DNA of 64,000 nt. Source: Algoriphagus sp. (lineage in GTDB: Bacteria; Bacteroidota; Bacteroidia; Cytophagales; Cyclobacteriaceae). The DNA is taken from NCBI RefSeq assembly GCF_013373065.1, contig NZ_JABXIN010000011.1, forward strand, positions 1 to 64,000, written 5' to 3'. Every line of letters starts with the position of its first letter. The first letter of the stretch is position 1. The translations under genes were made by a program, and so were the position numbers. Shown here in pieces: positions 49,179 to 59,989 of this stretch. The notes below the pieces were generated by a model. That model did no database searches and was not told the DNA's origin. It worked only from the letters and a program-made list of their open reading frames with translations.

Positions 49179-50681
49179 ATGCGAAGCTTATTATTAGGAC
49201 TTGATATTGGAAGCTCCTCGGTCAAAGCTTCCTTATTGGATGCAGATTCTGGTTCAGCTTTGGTGTCTAAGGCTTTTCCAAGTCAGGAAATGCCAATAGC
49301 TTCACCCCAAACAGGTTGGGCAGAACAAGACCCAGAAATGTGGTGGGAATATGTTCAACAAGCTTCCCGTTACGTTCTTAACCAAGCCGGAGTCCAAAAG
49401 GGTGAACTGAAGGGTATTGGTATTGCTTACCAAATGCATGGTTTGGTCCTTGTGGATGAAAATCAACAGGTGCTTCGCTCTTCTATAATCTGGTGCGACA
49501 GTAGGGCAGTGGAGATCGGGGATAAGGCTTTTCAACGGTTAGGCGAGGAGTATTGTCTGAATAACCTGTTGAATTCTCCTGGAAATTTTACAGCTTCCAA
49601 ATTGCGATGGGTGATTGAGAATGAGCCTGATTTGCTCTCAAGGATTCATAAAATAATGCTTCCGGGTGATTTCATCGCCATGAAGCTGACGGGTGAAATC
49701 TTTACTTCAGAAACAGGTCTTTCTGAAGGGATTTTCTGGGATTTTCAGAAAAACGGGATCAGCGAGCAGGTTTTGAACGATTATCAAATCCGAAAGGAAT
49801 GGATTCCAGAAGTTGTTCCTTCCTTCTCTTTACAGGGAAAGGTAACTTCAGAAGCCTCTAAATTAACCGGAATTGAAGCTGGCGTTCCTGTTTCATATAG
49901 GGCGGGAGATCAACCGAATAATGCTTTCTCTTTGCAAGTTTTGAAGCCAGGTGAATTGGCAACTACTGCCGGTACATCAGGTACAGTTTACGGTGTTTGT
50001 GACACGCCACTTTTTGATCCCCTTTCCCGTGTAAACACCTTTGTTCATGTCAATCACCAAAAAAACGCTCCTTCTTACGGCGTATTACTTTGTGTGAATG
50101 GAACAGGAATTTTGAATAGTTGGATTAAGCGTCTCATGGGAGCAGCTCGTATTGAATATGATGAGATGAATAATTTTGCTGCCTCAGCAGGGATTGGAGC
50201 TGAGGGATTGCTTTTTATCCCCTTTGGAAATGGTGCTGAGCGAATCCTTCAAAACAAGCAAATAGGTGCTCACATGATTGGGTTGGATTTGCTTAAACAT
50301 GACAAAGGCCATATGATTCGAGCCGCTCAAGAAGGAATAGTAGCAGCATTAACCTTTGGATTCAACATTATGAAAGATATGGGCTTAGACCTTCAGACGG
50401 TCAAAGCCGGTCATGCAAATATGTTTTTGAGCCCCATTTTCAGAAAAACCTTTATTCATATGAACAAAGTGGAATTGAAACTGTATGATACAGATGGCGC
50501 GCAAGGTGCCGCAAGAGGGGCAGGAATTGGAGCTGGAATATTTTCCAATGAATCTGAGGCTTTTGAAGGGTTGAAGTTGTTGGAAACCTATGAGCCCAAT
50601 GAAAATTTCTTTGAACCCTATGCAGAATTATTCTCCCGTTGGAAAAATTGCCTTCAGGAAATTCAAAAAATGAACGTATAA
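49179..50681 (+). CDS. xylB: Xylulokinase
   Basis: FGGY kinase: LGLDIGSSSVKASLLD, GWAEQDPEMWWEYV, YQMHGLVLVD; upstream of xylA. Confidence 0.93.
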   Translation: MRSLLLGLDIGSSSVKASLLDADSGSALVSKAFPSQEMPIASPQTGWAEQDPEMWWEYVQQASRYVLNQAGVQKGELKGIGIAYQMHGLVLVDENQQVLRSSIIWCDSRAVEIGDKAFQRLGEEYCLNNLLNSPGNFTASKLRWVIENEPDLLSRIHKIMLPGDFIAMKLTGEIFTSETGLSEGIFWDFQKNGISEQVLNDYQIRKEWIPEVVPSFSLQGKVTSEASKLTGIEAGVPVSYRAGDQPNNAFSLQVLKPGELATTAGTSGTVYGVCDTPLFDPLSRVNTFVHVNHQKNAPSYGVLLCVNGTGILNSWIKRLMGAARIEYDEMNNFAASAGIGAEGLLFIPFGNGAERILQNKQIGAHMIGLDLLKHDKGHMIRAAQEGIVAALTFGFNIMKDMGLDLQTVKAGHANMFLSPIFRKTFIHMNKVELKLYDTDGAQGAARGAGIGAGIFSNESEAFEGLKLLETYEPNENFFEPYAELFSRWKNCLQEIQKMNV

Positions 50682-50714
50682 TTCGAAAATAAACTCAAAC
50701 CTAAAATAACTCAT

Positions 50715-52028
50715 ATGTCTAAACGGTATTTCCCTGAAATTGGAAAAATTGGCTATGAAGGCCCTCAGAGTGATAATCCACTAGCTTTTCGGTATTATGA
50801 TGAAAATCGGATAATTGGTGGAAAGACCATGAAGGAGCATTTCAAGTTTGCGATCGCATACTGGCATTCCTTCTGTGGTACTGGAGCCGATCCTTTCGGC
50901 CCAGGAACGATCATGCATCCTTGGGATGCTAATCCTGACCCCATCCAACGTGCCAAGGATAAGATGGACGCTGCTTTTGAATTTATCACCAAAATTGGCG
51001 CCCCTTACTATTGTTTCCATGATGTGGATTTAATTGATGAAGGATCATCTTTATCCGAATATGAAAAGCGGATGGAGATAATTACCGATTATGCTCTTGA
51101 AAAACAAAAAGAAACGGGAGTCAAATTACTTTGGGGTACAGCCAATGTGTTCAGTAACCCGCGCTATATGAATGGGGCTTCAACGAATCCGAATTTTGAA
51201 GTGGTTGCATGGGCAGGAGCTCAGGTAAAAAATGCCTTGGATGCGACGATTAAATTGTCAGGTGAAAATTATGTATTCTGGGGTGGGCGAGAAGGTTATA
51301 TGTCTTTGCTCAATACCGATATGAATCGTGAAGTGGAGCATTTGGCACAGTTCCTTACAATGGCTCGGGATTATGCGCGTAAGAATGGATTTAAAGGAAC
51401 ATTCTTCATCGAACCCAAACCAATGGAGCCCACCAAGCACCAATACGATTATGATGCAGCTACAGTGATTGGTTTCTTGAGACACTATGGCTTGGATAAA
51501 GATTTTAAATTAAATATTGAGGTCAATCATGCCACCCTAGCCGGCCACACCTTCCAACATGAGTTGCAAGTAGCAGCAGATGCAGGTCTTCTCGGAAGTA
51601 TTGATGCAAACCGTGGCGACTATCAAAATGGATGGGATACCGATCAATTCGCCATGAACCTGCAGGAGTTGACAGAGGCCATGTTGGTGCTTTTGACCTC
51701 TGGAGGTCTTCAAGGAGGAGGAGTTAACTTTGATGCAAAAATCAGAAGAAACTCAACCGATCCGGATGATCTTTTCTTGGCTCATATTGGAAGCATGGAT
51801 GCTTTTGCAAGGGGGATGCTAATCGCCAGTGATATTTTGGAAAAGTCAGATTACCTCGAGCGAAGAAAGCAGCGTTATGCTAGTTTTGATGCAGGTAAAG
51901 GGAAAGATTTCGAGAGTGGCAAACTGAATTTGGAAGACTTGAGAAATTATGCAGCTGAAGTCGGAGAACCTGCTCAAATCAGTGGTAAGCAAGAATATTA
52001 CGAAAACTTATTAAACCGGTTTATTTGA
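50715..52028 (+). CDS. xylA: Xylose isomerase
   Basis: [54 protein letters not shown]. Confidence 0.97.
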   Translation: MSKRYFPEIGKIGYEGPQSDNPLAFRYYDENRIIGGKTMKEHFKFAIAYWHSFCGTGADPFGPGTIMHPWDANPDPIQRAKDKMDAAFEFITKIGAPYYCFHDVDLIDEGSSLSEYEKRMEIITDYALEKQKETGVKLLWGTANVFSNPRYMNGASTNPNFEVVAWAGAQVKNALDATIKLSGENYVFWGGREGYMSLLNTDMNREVEHLAQFLTMARDYARKNGFKGTFFIEPKPMEPTKHQYDYDAATVIGFLRHYGLDKDFKLNIEVNHATLAGHTFQHELQVAADAGLLGSIDANRGDYQNGWDTDQFAMNLQELTEAMLVLLTSGGLQGGGVNFDAKIRRNSTDPDDLFLAHIGSMDAFARGMLIASDILEKSDYLERRKQRYASFDAGKGKDFESGKLNLEDLRNYAAEVGEPAQISGKQEYYENLLNRFI

Positions 52029-52042
52029 TTTGGAACCTACCA

Positions 52043-52078
52043 AAAAAGCCAGCAGAATTATTTCTGCTGGCCTTTTTT
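52043..52078. terminator. Bidirectional intrinsic terminator after xylA
   Basis: aaaaaaGCCAGCAGAA-ttat-TTCTGCTGGCctttttt. Confidence 0.88.
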
Positions 52079-53141
52079 ATTTTCCTTGCATCAATGAATC
52101 TGCTTTAATCAATTCATCTACTTGCTGTTGGAATTTTGGACTTGGAGGAATACCTACCACATTTTCCAGAAAATCTATAGTTTCAAAAAGTACACCTTCC
52201 CAGTCATTTGATGTGATCGAACTAGCGATCACGTGGTCTCCGGAATTAGGAAATGCTTTTTCTCGTTTTAGTTGTTCGGGAGTGGCTATTTGTTGATACA
52301 TCTCCAACATTTTTGGAACTGAAACGACCGGATCCTGTTCATTTTCATTTTTATAATAATAGCCCAAGAAAAAGGGTTGATTGATTTTTTGAAAGGTCTC
52401 TTTGTTCATCATACTGTAAAGAATCACCGCTAAGCTTTCATATCCATTCATATGGTAATCTTCTGACCAATAAGCTGCTTTATCTCCTTTTCTATCTTGG
52501 TGAATCACCTTGTTTTCCATCATGGCTTTTTCCATGATCCATTGGGTCCAAGGTTTAAAAAATCCTCCAAGTCGCTCTCCATTATCTCGAATAGCAGGAG
52601 AATACACAACCACTGCTTTGATATCTGGTTGCTGGGAAGCAAGGACAAGGGTTAAGGCTCCTCCCATGGAAGTTCCTACTACAATGACTTCATCTCCTAA
52701 GCTTTTTCCAATTTCATAGGCTTCTCCAGCAGCATCCACCAAAGCTTGGGCAGATAGGTATTCCATTCCATTGTCTCTTCGGATTCCATGTTCTGGGAGG
52801 CGGGTGACATACAGATTGGCCCCAAAATGTTCTGCTAGAAAACGATGAACAGGATCACCCTCCATGGGGCTTGCTCCAAAACCATGGATATATACAATTG
52901 AATAAGGGGTTTTTCGGGGATTCAATTCGTCAGCCCACTGAATGTATGCCTCATTTCCTTCTTTTAAGCCGATGACACTATCTTCTCTTGTGTTGACATA
53001 GTCTATCAATTCACTGACACGGGTAGGGACTTCTGGATAGTGGACTTGAAGGTCTTGTTTTTCAACCTGTGGGCCCAAAATGTAAACGATGGCTAAAACC
53101 ATAGCCAAGGCGAAAAGCACAAGAAAGATTTTTCGAAGCAT
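52077..53141 (-). CDS. Alpha/beta hydrolase
   Basis: VYIHGFGASPMEGD, VVGTSMGGALTLVLA; signal anchor. Confidence 0.85.
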   Translation of the reverse strand: MLRKIFLVLFALAMVLAIVYILGPQVEKQDLQVHYPEVPTRVSELIDYVNTREDSVIGLKEGNEAYIQWADELNPRKTPYSIVYIHGFGASPMEGDPVHRFLAEHFGANLYVTRLPEHGIRRDNGMEYLSAQALVDAAGEAYEIGKSLGDEVIVVGTSMGGALTLVLASQQPDIKAVVVYSPAIRDNGERLGGFFKPWTQWIMEKAMMENKVIHQDRKGDKAAYWSEDYHMNGYESLAVILYSMMNKETFQKINQPFFLGYYYKNENEQDPVVSVPKMLEMYQQIATPEQLKREKAFPNSGDHVIASSITSNDWEGVLFETIDFLENVVGIPPSPKFQQQVDELIKADSLMQGK

Positions 53142-53144
53142 AGT

Positions 53145-53738
53145 CTAGTTTGTAGTAAGGACGGGGGAACTTGATTCAAAAATAAGCTGTCTTCCGTCTT
53201 TAAGAAATAAATAAGTCCGTGTATGTATCTGAGAATTATTCTCTAATTGACCAGAAAATTTTAAACTAAATAGGTTTTCAAATTTGCTAAAATCTCGAAT
53301 TTCAGAAAGTGGAATTTGATCTCGATTTTCAAATAGGTAAGAAATATCCGAACCTGCCTGTAGGTTGCCCAAAGGTTTGGTCAAGGTCACGGCAATGTTT
53401 GAAATATTAGTGAAATTATAAAGAGGAAGGCAAGTGAGGGCATAAGCAGCACCCAAAGGGGAGAAAGCTGAAGAATTATCACTGAGTAACTCTAGATCCA
53501 ATTCAACGACTAATTCAAATTCATTTAAGGGGACGGTATCTGCATCCGTAGAGAAGCGGTCATTTTTATAGGGAAGGTATTTAACCTGAATATCAGTGGC
53601 ATTTGCCTCTCGAGCACCAGGACAGCGGCTATATAAATCAGGCAACTGTTCCTGTACACAAGATTGGCCTACTAGGAGTATAAAATAACCTCCGATTAGC
53701 AGAAGTAAGGAAAAGAATTTTTTATTCCTCATTTTCAT
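53145..53738 (-). CDS. Secreted hypothetical protein (possible lipoprotein)
   Basis: Hydrophobic N-terminus ending GQSC; otherwise no recognised motif. Confidence 0.55.
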   Translation of the reverse strand: MKMRNKKFFSLLLLIGGYFILLVGQSCVQEQLPDLYSRCPGAREANATDIQVKYLPYKNDRFSTDADTVPLNEFELVVELDLELLSDNSSAFSPLGAAYALTCLPLYNFTNISNIAVTLTKPLGNLQAGSDISYLFENRDQIPLSEIRDFSKFENLFSLKFSGQLENNSQIHTRTYLFLKDGRQLIFESSSPVLTTN

Positions 53739-53869
53739 TCACTTACTACTAAATTAAATGAATTATTCCCAGTTTTAGAGGAATTCTAAATCTTTAACAA
53801 TTATTTGAATTTTTGTTAGTTGGAAGTATCCTTTCTATTCTAGTTTCCGTTTCGGCTAAAAAGTGTTTT

Positions 53870-54445
53870 ATGAAAAAAATTATCTTCTTCGCTTTTTCTT
53901 TGTTCTTAGTTCATTCGCTGACTGCGCAGGATATTGAAAAATTGCCCACCCAATCTATTTTTGTCGAAATAGGTGGTCCCGGGCTTCCATATAGTTTTAA
54001 TTATGATTTCCGATTTAATAAGGAAAAAATGGACTCTTGGGGACTTCGTCTTGGAGCGAGTGGATATGCAGTCTCCGGAGGAGAATCTTTTTTCTCAATA
54101 CCTATCATGGCCAACCGACTCTATGGCAAAGGTCCACATTATTTTGAGATGGGTTTTGGGTTTACCTTTTTTGGATTCAATGATAGTAGCGAGGATTACT
54201 ATTGCATAGATGGGTATTTTGATCAAAATACCGGTCAATATGTATGCAGCAATTATGGAGGTAATGACTACTCCTTTATTTTGGATGTAGATGGCTCTCC
54301 AAGTGTGATGGGGACGATGAATTTTGGCTATCGAAGAATACCCGTTGATGGTGGTTTTATGTGGAAAATCAGTTTGAATCCGATTTTCAACAATAATGGA
54401 TTTTGGCCTTTATATGCCGGAGTTGGATTAGGGTATGCTTTTTAG
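53870..54445 (+). CDS. Putative outer-membrane beta-barrel protein, tandem paralog A
   Basis: Signal peptide from MKKIIFFAFSLFLVHSLTAQ; alternating barrel-like sequence; C-terminal GVGLGYAF. Confidence 0.7.
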   Translation: MKKIIFFAFSLFLVHSLTAQDIEKLPTQSIFVEIGGPGLPYSFNYDFRFNKEKMDSWGLRLGASGYAVSGGESFFSIPIMANRLYGKGPHYFEMGFGFTFFGFNDSSEDYYCIDGYFDQNTGQYVCSNYGGNDYSFILDVDGSPSVMGTMNFGYRRIPVDGGFMWKISLNPIFNNNGFWPLYAGVGLGYAF

Positions 54446-54454
54446 GGAGAGTTT

Positions 54455-54955
54455 ATGAAAAAGTATTTATTGTTTTTTTTGATTTTTCTGGGGTTCCAAG
54501 TTGCCATTCAAGCTCAATCACCAGAAAGAGAAAAAGGTCGGGGGGTATATGTGGAACTGTTTGGAAATGGTATAACCTATTCTTTCAACTATGATCAACG
54601 ATTTGCAAATCGTTTTGATGGTTTAGGGTATAAAGCAGGGATTTCGTATTTCGCTATAGATGGAAGTTCATTGATGACCATTCCGGTAGGTTTGAATTAC
54701 TTATTGGGAAAGGAAGGAAAATACTTTGAAATGGGTATGGGGGCAACTTATCTACGTGGAGCTGATAAGGCTAATAATTTTACAGTAGGAGACTCCCGAA
54801 CCGTAGGGGATGGTTTTGTAGGAACCATGGTATTTGGCTATCGCCGTGAGCCTGTGGACGGTGGCTTTTTGTTTAGGGCTTCCTTAACTCCCGTATTTAC
54901 GGGAGAGTTCTTTTGGCCTTTGGCTGTAGGAATAAGTTTTGGCTATGCTTTTTAA
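54455..54955 (+). CDS. Putative outer-membrane beta-barrel protein, tandem paralog B
   Basis: Shares YSFNYDxRF, PxxxxxLxGKxxxYFEMGxG, FGYRRxPVDGGF, FFWPL..GxGYAF-like motifs with paralog A. Confidence 0.7.
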   Translation: MKKYLLFFLIFLGFQVAIQAQSPEREKGRGVYVELFGNGITYSFNYDQRFANRFDGLGYKAGISYFAIDGSSLMTIPVGLNYLLGKEGKYFEMGMGATYLRGADKANNFTVGDSRTVGDGFVGTMVFGYRREPVDGGFLFRASLTPVFTGEFFWPLAVGISFGYAF

Positions 54956-54957
54956 TT

Positions 54958-55278
54958 CTACCGCTCAAAACCGTAGTCTTTTTCCACCAAACAAATCCGG
55001 GTTTTGAAAGATTGGTACCATGCATCTTTTCCTAGTTTTTGAGCGAGTTGATGTTCGCTTACTTCTTTCCATTTTTTAATTGATTCAAGATCTTTCCAAT
55101 AGCTGATTGTAATTCCCATTTGGTTGCGGACGCTCTCATGGCCCAAGTATCCAGATTGCTTCTCAGCTAATTCTACCATCCGTTCTGCCATTTCATGGTA
55201 TCCATCTTGATTTTCAGATAAATAATTCGTAAAAATTACTGCGTAGTAGGGTGGACTGGGAGTAGGAGCAATCATCAC
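54958..55278 (-). CDS. Antibiotic biosynthesis monooxygenase (ABM)-domain protein
   Basis: YAVIFTNYLSE..., MAERMVELAEKQSGYLGHESVRNQMGITISYWKDLESIKKWKEVSEHQLAQ. Confidence 0.85.
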   Translation of the reverse strand: MMIAPTPSPPYYAVIFTNYLSENQDGYHEMAERMVELAEKQSGYLGHESVRNQMGITISYWKDLESIKKWKEVSEHQLAQKLGKDAWYQSFKTRICLVEKDYGFER

Positions 55279-55287
55279 TGGCGAAAA

Positions 55288-56502
55288 TTATTGGATACTT
55301 TCTAAGATTAAACGTATAAGTTCTGCTTTATCTCCATTAGGAATCCATCTTGCTACTACCACCAAATCGTTTTCCTGATCTACATAAATCATATTTGTAC
55401 CAGCTCCAATATGTAAAAAGGCGGATTCTGGTGCAGCGGGTACTTGTTCTTTATCCTGATTCAAGAAATAATTCATAAATCCATAGCCGGGATTGGCAGG
55501 GGTAGGAGTTTTAGATTTTTTGATCCAATCCTCAGAAATGAGCTGCTTTCCATTCCAATTTCCATTGCGTAAAGTGAGGTAGCCAAATCGTGCTTGATCC
55601 CATGCAGACAGCATCATTCCTCCTCCCCAATGAGATCCCCCACTTACAGATTGAACAATTTGTCCATCCAATACCACAAAGGAGTTTTCATATCCGGTCC
55701 ATCTCCAAGTATCACTAGCTCCGATGGGGTCCATGATTTTTTCCTTCAGTACAATGGGTAGGGGTTTACGCCAAATATTCAAAAGCGCAAGAGCTAATAC
55801 ATTGACTCTTGTATCGTTGTATTCATACTTGCTTCCGGGTTCATTTTGCGGTCTTGCTCTCTTTTGAGCAACTCCCTCCGCTGGACGGTCTGCCCAGTCA
55901 GGTTTTCCCCAAAGACTTCCTTCCCAATCGGAAGTTTGTCGTAATAAATGATCCCAAGTGATTTTTCGGTTATGCTCGGTCCCGAATAAATCAAACACAT
56001 CATCTTGCTCAAAGTTATCTGCTTTATTCATCATCAACCTTTCAGGTTGATAAGGGTAAATTGGCGCCATGTAGGGATAAACCAAATCATGTTCGCTTTT
56101 AATTAATCCTTCCTGAACGGCAAGTCCTGCGGTAGTTGACAGAAAACTTTTAGCCACTGAAAAGGTCAAATCTACTCGATTAGGATCTCCCCATTGACCG
56201 ACCACATATCCCTTGTAAATAATCAGTCCAGTCGCAGGTCCGCGTGTTTTCATAGGACCTACCGGATAACCAAAAGGCTCTCTACCAAATCCGCTTTCGT
56301 AATGGGCAATTTTTAAATTTGGATTCGCATTACTCTCATGAGCAATAGCAAAGTCTATGGCCTCCTGGATTTTTTCAGGATTTAGATTGAGTTCTTCAGG
56401 TGACTTTTGTTTCCAGTTTTCTTTTTCTGGGAAATAGGTTTGTGCAGAAACTTGCGTGAGGCTAAATGGCAAAAAGAAAGCCAGTATAATTCGTAAATTC
56501 AT
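55288..56502 (-). CDS. Secreted serine hydrolase (class C beta-lactamase family)
   Basis: SVAKSFLSTTAGLA (SxxK), YNDTRVNVLALAL; start placed at 56502 where a signal peptide begins. Confidence 0.87.
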   Translation of the reverse strand: MNLRIILAFFLPFSLTQVSAQTYFPEKENWKQKSPEELNLNPEKIQEAIDFAIAHESNANPNLKIAHYESGFGREPFGYPVGPMKTRGPATGLIIYKGYVVGQWGDPNRVDLTFSVAKSFLSTTAGLAVQEGLIKSEHDLVYPYMAPIYPYQPERLMMNKADNFEQDDVFDLFGTEHNRKITWDHLLRQTSDWEGSLWGKPDWADRPAEGVAQKRARPQNEPGSKYEYNDTRVNVLALALLNIWRKPLPIVLKEKIMDPIGASDTWRWTGYENSFVVLDGQIVQSVSGGSHWGGGMMLSAWDQARFGYLTLRNGNWNGKQLISEDWIKKSKTPTPANPGYGFMNYFLNQDKEQVPAAPESAFLHIGAGTNMIYVDQENDLVVVARWIPNGDKAELIRLILESIQ

Positions 56503-56657
56503 TTTTAATTTTTTTGTGATTTTAAGAAAATGATCCGGATTGGTTTTGACCATTGGTGGATTTATTGAATTTCTACAAACTCTTTACTTTCGCATAAGTT
56601 ATCAAGATTGAAGATATCCTTTAAAGGAAAAAAGTTTTCAGCATTTTTACCCAGCAA

Positions 56658-57908
56658 ATGATGAGAGAAGAAAAGATTTACATTATCGGAGCGGGCCTAT
56701 CAGGTCTTATTGCTGCCCTGGAATTAGAAAAATCCGGATTTCGTCCAATTATTTTAGAGGCATCGGATCGAATAGGAGGCAGGATGAAAACTGATGAAGT
56801 GGATGGGTTTTCATTGGACCATGGCTTTCAAGTATTGAATACGGCTTATCCTGAGGCAAAAAAATATTTGGATTTCCAAGCCTTGCATTTGAAGACCTTT
56901 GATCCCGGAGCGGTGATTTTTGCAGGAAAGGAATCCTATATTATTTCCGATCCGATGCGTAACCCATTGAAGGTGGTGAGTATGGCATTTTCAAAAGTGG
57001 GGACTTTTATGGATAAGGTGAAGATGTTCACCCTGACACAAGATTTGAAGCAGAAAAGCTTTGAGGAGATATTTAGCGCTGAAAGTATTCCTACCCATCA
57101 ATACCTGAAGAATTATGGTTTTTCAGATCAGGTAATTCATAATTTCTTCAAACCTTTCTTTCGTGGAATTTTCCTTGAGAAGCATTTAAATACATCATCC
57201 CGAATGTTTGAGTTTGTATTTAAGATGTTTGCCAAAGGTCATGCTGCAGTTCCGGAAAAAGGAATGGGTGAAATCCCTGCCATGATCCGGGAGCAATTGA
57301 GCTCAACCCAAATCTTTTTCAATCATCCAGTTGCTGAAGTTGAAGGAACAACAATTACGCTTGAAAGTGGGGAAAAGTTAGAAGCTGATCGAATCATTAT
57401 CGCTGTACAACCTGATCGAGTGATGAGGCAACTTCAAGGGCAGTTTTCAGCGCCAAGGTCAGTGATAAACTTGTATTTTTCCCTTCAAAAATCCTTCCTG
57501 GCAAGGCCGATGATTGGATTGTTAGTGGGTGATCATTTGATTAATAATCTCGTCTTCATGGATGATGTATCCCCTGCCTACAGTAAAGATGGAAGAGCTT
57601 TGTTATCAGTAACGGTACTGGAGTCGGATTTGGATGAAAAAGACCTTGTAAAGGAAGTACAAAAGGAACTCAGTGAATTGTCTGGGATCAAACCGGATTA
57701 CTTTAAATTCATTAAAAGTTATCCGATTCAGTATGCCTTACCTTATGTCGATGATTTGAAATATTCAATTCCAGCTACCGAATGCAAGGTTTCTGACCAT
57801 GTCTTTCTTGCAGGAGATTATTTGTTAAACGGCTCAATCAATGCAGCAATGACATCAGGTAGACTCGCTGCAGAAGCTGTAAATCTCTCTTTCATGCCCA
57901 CTCATTGA
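56658..57908 (+). CDS. FAD-dependent amine oxidase/phytoene desaturase-like oxidoreductase
   Basis: IIGAGLSGLIAALELEKSGFRPIILEASDRIGGRMKTDEVDGFSLDHGFQVL. Confidence 0.88.
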   Translation: MMREEKIYIIGAGLSGLIAALELEKSGFRPIILEASDRIGGRMKTDEVDGFSLDHGFQVLNTAYPEAKKYLDFQALHLKTFDPGAVIFAGKESYIISDPMRNPLKVVSMAFSKVGTFMDKVKMFTLTQDLKQKSFEEIFSAESIPTHQYLKNYGFSDQVIHNFFKPFFRGIFLEKHLNTSSRMFEFVFKMFAKGHAAVPEKGMGEIPAMIREQLSSTQIFFNHPVAEVEGTTITLESGEKLEADRIIIAVQPDRVMRQLQGQFSAPRSVINLYFSLQKSFLARPMIGLLVGDHLINNLVFMDDVSPAYSKDGRALLSVTVLESDLDEKDLVKEVQKELSELSGIKPDYFKFIKSYPIQYALPYVDDLKYSIPATECKVSDHVFLAGDYLLNGSINAAMTSGRLAAEAVNLSFMPTH

Positions 57909-58855
57909 TTTCCTAAAGGAGAATCATCGCAGGATACATCACCTATGACGTATTGTATTGCATCCAGAAAAAATTGAAGCAAGGCCGGATTTTCAAAACT
58001 TTGGGAATTGTGCGAAGGCGAGGCATAAAACACTTTTCCCTTTCCCTCTGATCTGATCCAAGCTGCATAGGTTTTGGGATGTATTCCAGTTCCTTTTCTT
58101 TTGCCTTGGATTTCCTCATTCTTGAAATACAATAAGGGCCTGAAGTTCAGTTTTTCATAGGCATTCATGTAAAAGTAAGGTTCATCAATATGCCGGAAAC
58201 CTTCAGAAGGGAATGCTTTTGTAAGCGGGTGGTTCGGGTCTTCAACCCAAACCGTGAATTCTTGCTGCGGGGGATGGTAATCAAAACTTCCACCAACCAA
58301 TTCGCTGAACGCATTGGATTTGTTTTGAGTAGTAATTCCTCCATGCAAGACCATCAATCCTCCTCCTGATTTTACATATTGAATAAGATTTTTTTCCAAA
58401 GACAAAGCTTTATTCATTAGCTCAACCGAGTCGGCTGATGAGGTAAGGCTCAATTGATCCCAAAATAGATTTCGGTGCTCTGGTTTTGAACAGGTATTAT
58501 TGAGTACCACCGCATCAAACTTTTGGAGGTTTTCAAGTTCGAAATTTTGGATATCCTTGCTTCCCATAACTTCAAAGACCCCTGATTTTTCTCCTAAAAT
58601 TCGGATCATTTCTTCAGTATGAGGGATCACCCAATGCTCAAAACCAGTATGGAGGGAAAAAACCAAAACCTTTTTCTTTTTAGAAAACGGGAATCTTGAT
58701 TTCTCAGGAGCTAATTGTTGGATTTTTTCCAGCCAAGCTTGATCCAAGGTGATCTCAGGTAAGTCTTGTGAATAGGAGTTCTGAGTACTAACTAGAAGTG
58801 CTATCCCTAAAAAGCAGGGCCAAGCTGTTTTCTTTATAGTTCTGATTATTTTCAA
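57902..58855 (-). CDS. ThuA-domain secreted protein
   Basis: VLVFSLHTGFEHWVIPHTEEMIR, VVLNNTCSKPEHR, GGGLMVLHGGI. Confidence 0.85.
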   Translation of the reverse strand: MKIIRTIKKTAWPCFLGIALLVSTQNSYSQDLPEITLDQAWLEKIQQLAPEKSRFPFSKKKKVLVFSLHTGFEHWVIPHTEEMIRILGEKSGVFEVMGSKDIQNFELENLQKFDAVVLNNTCSKPEHRNLFWDQLSLTSSADSVELMNKALSLEKNLIQYVKSGGGLMVLHGGITTQNKSNAFSELVGGSFDYHPPQQEFTVWVEDPNHPLTKAFPSEGFRHIDEPYFYMNAYEKLNFRPLLYFKNEEIQGKRKGTGIHPKTYAAWIRSEGKGKVFYASPSHNSQSFENPALLQFFLDAIQYVIGDVSCDDSPLGNQ

Positions 58856-58908
58856 AGTTTAATAGCTTAAGTTTCAGAGAATCTTTTTTACAATTTCTAC
58901 AAAAACCC

Positions 58909-59889
58909 ATGCGATTCAAAAAAATTAAAATCTTGATTCTTTTCAATTTGCTTCCATTCCTGGTAAAGGCTCAATCGGTTCGGTTAATTGAATTAGATTC
59001 TGCCGTTAATTTTTTTATCAATGAGCAACTGGTCTTGACTTATCAAAAAAGTAAAATGGCTGTTCCGGCAGGAGTTCCAGCTTCTTTCTCAAAATCAGGC
59101 TTTATTCATCCTTTAAAGACCATAAGCGGGGAGGTTTTGACTCGGGTTCAGCCTTCAGACCATTACCATCATTACGGAATTTGGGGACCTTGGACGAAGG
59201 TTAAGATTCAGGATAGAGAAGTTGATTTTTGGAATTTGGGTGATCAAAAAGGAAGAGTGGAGTTTGCTGAGGTATTGGGACAAAAAGCGGATGCTTCAGG
59301 TGCTGAATTTAGTGTGAGGCAACATCATTTTGATTTAACTGGATCTTTTCCCAAGCAACCTAGTTTAGTTGAGGATTTAAAGATTCGGGTAGAGCCAATA
59401 TCAAAAAAGAGGTATTTAGTGGATTATCATTCAACTTTTACCAATCAATTAGAACATTTCATTCTTTTCGAGGCCTATCGCTATGGAGGAGGGATTGCAT
59501 TTCGTGCTCGTCAAAATTGGAATCCAACGAATAGTGTGATTTTGTCTTCAGAAGGAAAAACGTGGGATGAAGTTGATGGGACAAGTGCCCGATGGATCAT
59601 GGTTTCTGGATCTACAAATAGCCCCGAGGAAAAATCTGGAATATTGATTCTAAGTTATCCTGGAAACTTTTCGCATCCAGAGCCACTTCGGGTTTGGCCT
59701 TCAGATTCGAATGATGGTAGAGAAAACGTGTTTATAAATTTTACTCCAACCCGAAACCAATCTTGGCGAATTGAGTCTGGAAAAACCTATACTCTTTACT
59801 ATCGACTCATTGTATTTGATGGAGAAATTAGTCTTGAAGAAGCAGAAGACTATTGGTCTACTTTTTCTTCAATTTCTATCCAGAAATAA
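58909..59889 (+). CDS. DUF6807 (PmoA-like) family secreted protein
   Basis: FSKSGFIHPLKTISGEVLTRVQPSDHYHHYGIWGPWTKV is typical of the family. Confidence 0.78.
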   Translation: MRFKKIKILILFNLLPFLVKAQSVRLIELDSAVNFFINEQLVLTYQKSKMAVPAGVPASFSKSGFIHPLKTISGEVLTRVQPSDHYHHYGIWGPWTKVKIQDREVDFWNLGDQKGRVEFAEVLGQKADASGAEFSVRQHHFDLTGSFPKQPSLVEDLKIRVEPISKKRYLVDYHSTFTNQLEHFILFEAYRYGGGIAFRARQNWNPTNSVILSSEGKTWDEVDGTSARWIMVSGSTNSPEEKSGILILSYPGNFSHPEPLRVWPSDSNDGRENVFINFTPTRNQSWRIESGKTYTLYYRLIVFDGEISLEEAEDYWSTFSSISIQK

Positions 59890-59989
59890 ACCTTTTGTAT
59901 CGATTTTCATTAGTATTAAGAGGGCTATTGATTGACCTTTTGCGTTTGAATTGTTTATTTGAAGTAGTAAACCCCATAGTAATTATTAT

